Notes under the pieces: model-generated | Told to the model about the DNA's origin: nothing | The model's input: only the letters and a program-made list of their open reading frames with translations | The model's database searches: none | Part shown: positions 60,897 to 64,000 of the stretch, in pieces | Numbering within the stretch: position 1 is the first letter of the stretch | Layout of the letters: each line of letters starts with the position of its first letter | Position numbers and translations under genes: made by a program | Assembly: GCF_003992725.1 (NCBI RefSeq) | Contig: NZ_RZNF01000012.1 | Span: forward strand, 372,001-436,000 | DNA length: 64,000 bases | Reading direction: 5' to 3' | DNA from: Rhodomicrobium lacus | Lineage (GTDB): Bacteria; Pseudomonadota; Alphaproteobacteria; Rhizobiales; Rhodomicrobiaceae

Positions 60897-62825
60897 TTAG
60901 TCGCCCCCGCGCAGGGAGTTTTCAGGGCTTGCTGCCGGTTCTCCCGGCCGGGATGCTGCAACCCGACTGTCGCGGCCTCTCGGGATCACGAAATGGATCG
61001 AAGCGCCCAATTCCGAAGGGGCCGCCCAGATGCGGCCGCCGTGCAGCCGAACGATTTCCCGACATATCGTCAAACCGAGCCCCGAGCCACCGGCTCCCGT
61101 ATCCGTCTTGCTGCTTTGGGTGAATTTATCGAACACGCGATCGAGTTCGCCTTCCGGGATGCCGATGCCGTGGTCCTTTATGTGACAGTGAATGGCCTCG
61201 CCGCCGTCTGGCATGACTGCGTCGGCAAATGTAACCGTGATGGTTGCCCCCCTTGGAGAAAACTTGATCGCGTTTGAAAACAGATTGACGAAAACCTGCA
61301 TCATCCGCCGCGCATCGAACACCGCCTCAACGTCGCCGGTTTGCGCCTCAAAACTCAAGCAGAGAGCCTTGTCTTCGACAAGTGAGCCGAGTTCGACCCC
61401 GGCTTTGCGGGCCACACTCATCAGGCTTCCGCGCTCCTTGTGCAGATCCGACCAGGCCGATTCGAGCTTCGACAGATCGAGCAGCGCATTCAGCATGCCA
61501 AGCAGGCGCTCGCCCGCTGTCTGTATGTTCGTCAGGCACTTCTCCAGCCGGGCCTGATCTCCTCCGCGCGCCGCTTTCAACCCGAACGCGCCGTAGTTCA
61601 GGATCGCATGCATCGGCGTCCGGAATTCGTGGCTCATATTCATCAGAAACGCGGTCTTCAGCCGGTTGGCCTCGTCGGCTTGCTCCTTCGCCGCTTCCAG
61701 TTCGGCGTTGATGTCTTGAAGCCGCCCGCGCTCTGCCGCCAGAGCCGCGCTCGTTCGACCAAGCTGGCGGTGACGGCGTCGCAGGCTATCGTTTGCCAGC
61801 GCGAGCCTGCGGCTTCCATCGTAAAGAGCGACTTCCCGTTCCACGCGACGACCGATCTCCCGAACGAGAACCCAGCTCAGCGTGAGGAGGAGAGCCAGAA
61901 CACCGGCGCACAGCACCCCCAGCTTCGCCACGCTGCTGTCGACGGACGCATAAACGTCCCGCTCGGCGATGCCGGACATGACGAGAAGCGGATAGTCGCC
62001 GACCTTGCGCCAGCGGAAAAAGGTGTCGGAACCGTCCAGCGGATTACGGGCGCGTTTGAGCCCGGCGTCCTGACCGCCCGTAAGCCCCTTCAAGTCAGGG
62101 TACACCGTTCCCAAAAACGCAAGGTTGGACTCCTGCCAGTTCGCAAAAGAGGCACGGATAACACCATCGGTGCCCAGAACCATCAGGCTGCCGCTCTTAC
62201 CGATGTTGATCGACCGCTGAAGCGTCGTCAGCGATTCCGGCGAAAGCGAGAAAACGATAATGCCCGCAAGCTTTCCGTCCGGGCCCTCCACGCGGTCCGT
62301 GATCTGGATCGTCCACTGCCGCGAGATGCGGCCAATCACCGGCTTCCCGAAATAAAGCCCCGGCCGACCCTCCAAATGGACGCGTATGTGGTCGCGGTCG
62401 GACAAGTCTACCGGCTGCGGGTCCTGGCTGAGAGACGACGAAAGCAGCTTTCCGTCCGGCCCGACGAAAGAGATCTGCACCGTGGTTGAGGCCGTGGCCA
62501 GAGCGGGAAGGTACGTTCGCCAGTCGGCGAGGTTGAGGCTGGTTCCCTGCGCTGCGAGTTTCGGCTTCAGGAATCGAATCGCGCTCGCAACCATCTCGAC
62601 GTTCAGGCGCGCCTGCTCTTCGAAAGCGGCCGAGAGGGTCGAGACATCGTTCCAGGCCCGGCTTTCCGCATAGGAACGCGCCTCGTTCACGACGGCGCAG
62701 AAAAAAAGGATGGTACCTATCACGACACCGCATGCGGAGATCGCGACCGCAAGCCTCAGCCTGGCGCCCGAACGCCGTATGCGGTGTCGCCTGTCAAGCC
62801 TGAGACCGTGCCGCTTACCCGCCAT
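60897..62825 (-). CDS. dCache-domain sensor histidine kinase
   Basis: 642 residues from the ATG at 62825 (an 81-residue longer frame is Arg/Pro-rich and unlikely). Membrane spans about 25-45 and 315-335 flank a dCache-like periplasmic sensor (ISFVGPDGKLLSSSLSQ, LSDRDHIRVHLEGRPGLYFGKPVIGR). A coiled coil (350-400) leads to HisKA NMSHEFRTPMHAIL (His about 416) and HATPase with FSNAIKFSP, DHGIGIPEG and GSGLGLTICREIV. No receiver or HPt. The REC-HATPase gene downstream may be its partner. The PDC-type sensor usually binds small organic ligands. Confidence 0.93.
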   Translation of the reverse strand: MAGKRHGLRLDRRHRIRRSGARLRLAVAISACGVVIGTILFFCAVVNEARSYAESRAWNDVSTLSAAFEEQARLNVEMVASAIRFLKPKLAAQGTSLNLADWRTYLPALATASTTVQISFVGPDGKLLSSSLSQDPQPVDLSDRDHIRVHLEGRPGLYFGKPVIGRISRQWTIQITDRVEGPDGKLAGIIVFSLSPESLTTLQRSINIGKSGSLMVLGTDGVIRASFANWQESNLAFLGTVYPDLKGLTGGQDAGLKRARNPLDGSDTFFRWRKVGDYPLLVMSGIAERDVYASVDSSVAKLGVLCAGVLALLLTLSWVLVREIGRRVEREVALYDGSRRLALANDSLRRRHRQLGRTSAALAAERGRLQDINAELEAAKEQADEANRLKTAFLMNMSHEFRTPMHAILNYGAFGLKAARGGDQARLEKCLTNIQTAGERLLGMLNALLDLSKLESAWSDLHKERGSLMSVARKAGVELGSLVEDKALCLSFEAQTGDVEAVFDARRMMQVFVNLFSNAIKFSPRGATITVTFADAVMPDGGEAIHCHIKDHGIGIPEGELDRVFDKFTQSSKTDTGAGGSGLGLTICREIVRLHGGRIWAAPSELGASIHFVIPRGRDSRVAASRPGEPAASPENSLRGGD

Positions 62826-63475
62826 GGTGTGTAAATCGAGACTTGAGGGTGTATTTCGCGTCCGCTGTCGGGGAGGATCGATTGAGGCGGGCACGTGCAA
62901 GGGAGGGGGAATGAAAGGATCGGTCGCAACGCCCGGCGGCTGGCTCTCGCGCACTCGCCGGATGCTGTCTGCAACCTCCGAAAGACGAGAGCGATTGCGT
63001 CGAAGCGCGACGCGGTGCGCAGAAATGTCGCCGTAGCGGGCAGCGGCCGTGGCAGCCACTCGCCGCATATTCCAAAGCTGAACGAGGCGTGTTCAAGCTT
63101 CGCTCCGAAGCGGCGCCGGGTCGGCTCGATATCGTCGTCTCTCCAAAAGCACCCGACCTTGTCCCATACGCCCACGCCCAAAGCGCGACGAGGCTTGTCT
63201 CGCTTCCCATTCCTACCCGCTCCGCGCACGGCTATCCGCTCTGCTTCATATGCTTAGCTGAAGCTGCGCAGACGTCCAGCCTTGAAACGACTTTTTCTCC
63301 ACACAGTAAAAAGCGTTTCTGTGAACTTTTGAAGATTATTGTGATGCCGCGGTTAATCGAGCGACGGTGCGGCTACCATCGGGATCGGACCGGGCTTGAT
63401 TGTCGATGCGCGCTCCATCGGCGCGCGTGGCGCGACGAGATCCCGGCCATGTCGACAGAGCCGGACAAAAAAAAA
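62826..63475. other. Gene-poor region of about 0.65 kb
   Basis: Between the kinase start and the atpC terminator no frame looks coding; the apparent open frames on both strands are Arg/Ser/Pro-rich. An AT-rich patch near 63290-63350 may be a promoter. Nothing else was found. Confidence 0.4.
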
Positions 63476-63501
63476 GCGCGCGGGAGTTTCCTCCCACGCG
63501 C
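63467..63501 (-). terminator. Intrinsic terminator of the atp operon end
   Basis: On the minus strand an 11-bp stem (plus-strand arms 63476-63486 and 63491-63501, one wobble) with a 4-nt loop is followed by nine T residues (plus-strand A tract 63467-63475). Located 63 bp beyond the atpC stop. Confidence 0.92.
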
Positions 63502-63563
63502 GAACACTGTGCCTTGCCGAAACCGACACGCGCATCGAAAGCTGCGTGCGGTGCCGACGCCAC

Positions 63564-63965
63564 TTAAAGGGCCAGGCGTGCTTTCAAGGTCTGCAAGCGC
63601 TCCAGCCGATCCCATGACGAGATCTTGCGAGCGTCGTCCTTCGCCTCGTCGAGTTCCTGCTGAGCCTGCGCGATCTCGTCCGTCAGGACAGCCCCCGTCA
63701 GCTCTTCGAGCGGAATGGCGAATTCAGCCAATACGGTCGCCTTTTCGGGCCCGACATCGGCAAAGCCGCCACGCAGGAAGAACTGCTTTTCGCCGTCCTT
63801 TGCGCGCGTCGTCAGGATGCCGGGGCGTAACTTGAGAATAAGAAGGCCACGTCCCGCCTGCGCAGAAAGGTCGCCTTCCTGCCCCGGAAGCACAGCCTCA
63901 AGCACATCGGCGGACAAGAGCCGCTTATCCGGCGAAATAAGTTCGAAATGAATGGTATCGGCCAT
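63564..63965 (-). CDS. atpC: F0F1 ATP synthase subunit epsilon
   Basis: 133 residues. The N-terminal beta-sandwich (IHFELISPDKRLLSADVLEAVLPGQEGDLSAQAG) and GFADVGPEKATVLAE are typical; the C-terminal helical part ends with KARLAL. Epsilon couples rotor to catalytic head and can inhibit ATP hydrolysis. As usual it is the last gene of the atp operon, whose beta subunit would lie just beyond the right edge; a strong terminator follows. Confidence 0.95.
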   Translation of the reverse strand: MADTIHFELISPDKRLLSADVLEAVLPGQEGDLSAQAGRGLLILKLRPGILTTRAKDGEKQFFLRGGFADVGPEKATVLAEFAIPLEELTGAVLTDEIAQAQQELDEAKDDARKISSWDRLERLQTLKARLAL

Positions 63966-64000
63966 CTCGGTCCGTTCTCCGGCGCTGGTCCGTAAAAATC

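Noticed and set aside
62826-63068. 81-residue N-terminal extension of the dCache kinase
   Set aside because: Arg/Pro-rich without membrane or sensor features; the ATG at 62825 gives a normal N-terminus.
63089-63835. 248-residue plus-strand frame opposite atpC
   Set aside because: Arg/Pro/Ser-rich and overlaps the terminator and atpC; shadow frame.

Overview
The window is GC-rich, tightly packed, and has the gene content of an alphaproteobacterium, most likely of the order Hyphomicrobiales. The clues are a CcrM-type GANTC methyltransferase, acnA divergent from a ccmABCDG cytochrome c maturation cluster, the run trpS-usp-nfuA...tsaB-rimI-plsC-miaB-phoH-ybeY-corC, Omp31-like beta-barrel proteins and a long PutA. 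A photosynthetic relative such as Rhodomicrobium would fit, but nothing in the window fixes the genus. I see no insertion sequence, integrase, phage module or CRISPR array. Two ORFs (15928-16662 and 50415-50861) are visibly AT-richer than their surroundings and look acquired.

Layout. 1-5.3 kb: the end of a two-part short-chain dehydrogenase, an outer-membrane beta-barrel gene, a gene-poor stretch, a small membrane protein, the ahpC-ahpD peroxide-defence pair and tRNA-Leu(GAG). 5.4-8 kb: pccB and an HtrL-type glycosyltransferase. 8-14.4 kb: ccmABCDG (minus strand) divergent from acnA, then a small zinc-ribbon protein. 14.5-18.2 kb: ccrM, a uracil-DNA-glycosylase-fold protein and a protease/RimK fusion. 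18.6-24.6 kb: a signalling block with an OmpR/EnvZ-like two-component system, two unrecognised coupled genes, a class III nucleotidyl cyclase with a TPR-rich C-terminus, and a Crp/Fnr regulator. 24.6-31 kb: apt, tspO, trmJ, an exported protein, trpS, usp, nfuA and a nitroreductase. 31-37 kb: tsaB-rimI-plsC-miaB-phoH-ybeY-corC, mostly overlapping or nearly so. 37.2-39.3 kb: two glycosyltransferases. 39.4-45.2 kb: a TetR-controlled YbhGFSR-type ABC exporter operon with an 11-bp-arm operator. 45.4-56.1 kb: putA, an exported choloylglycine-hydrolase-family protein, small unknowns, a LysE-type exporter, heparinase II/III and purH. 56.4-63 kb: a LuxR-type regulator, a second beta-barrel protein, small proteins, a REC-HATPase fusion and a dCache hybrid-less histidine kinase. 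Right edge: atpC followed by a strong terminator.

How the genes fit together. Much of the window is housekeeping: central metabolism, tRNA modification (MiaB, TrmJ, TsaB), ribosome maturation (YbeY, RimI, RimK), haem delivery to cytochromes and ATP synthase. Around this lie envelope functions (beta-barrel proteins, CorC, PlsC, glycosyltransferases, ABC exporter) and an unusual amount of signal transduction. The least described parts are the 18.6-24.6 kb block, where a TCS, an unknown gene pair, a cyclase and a Crp-like protein lie in one orientation, and the 58.7-62.8 kb block, where a REC-HATPase fusion sits beside a dCache kinase and small uncharacterised proteins.
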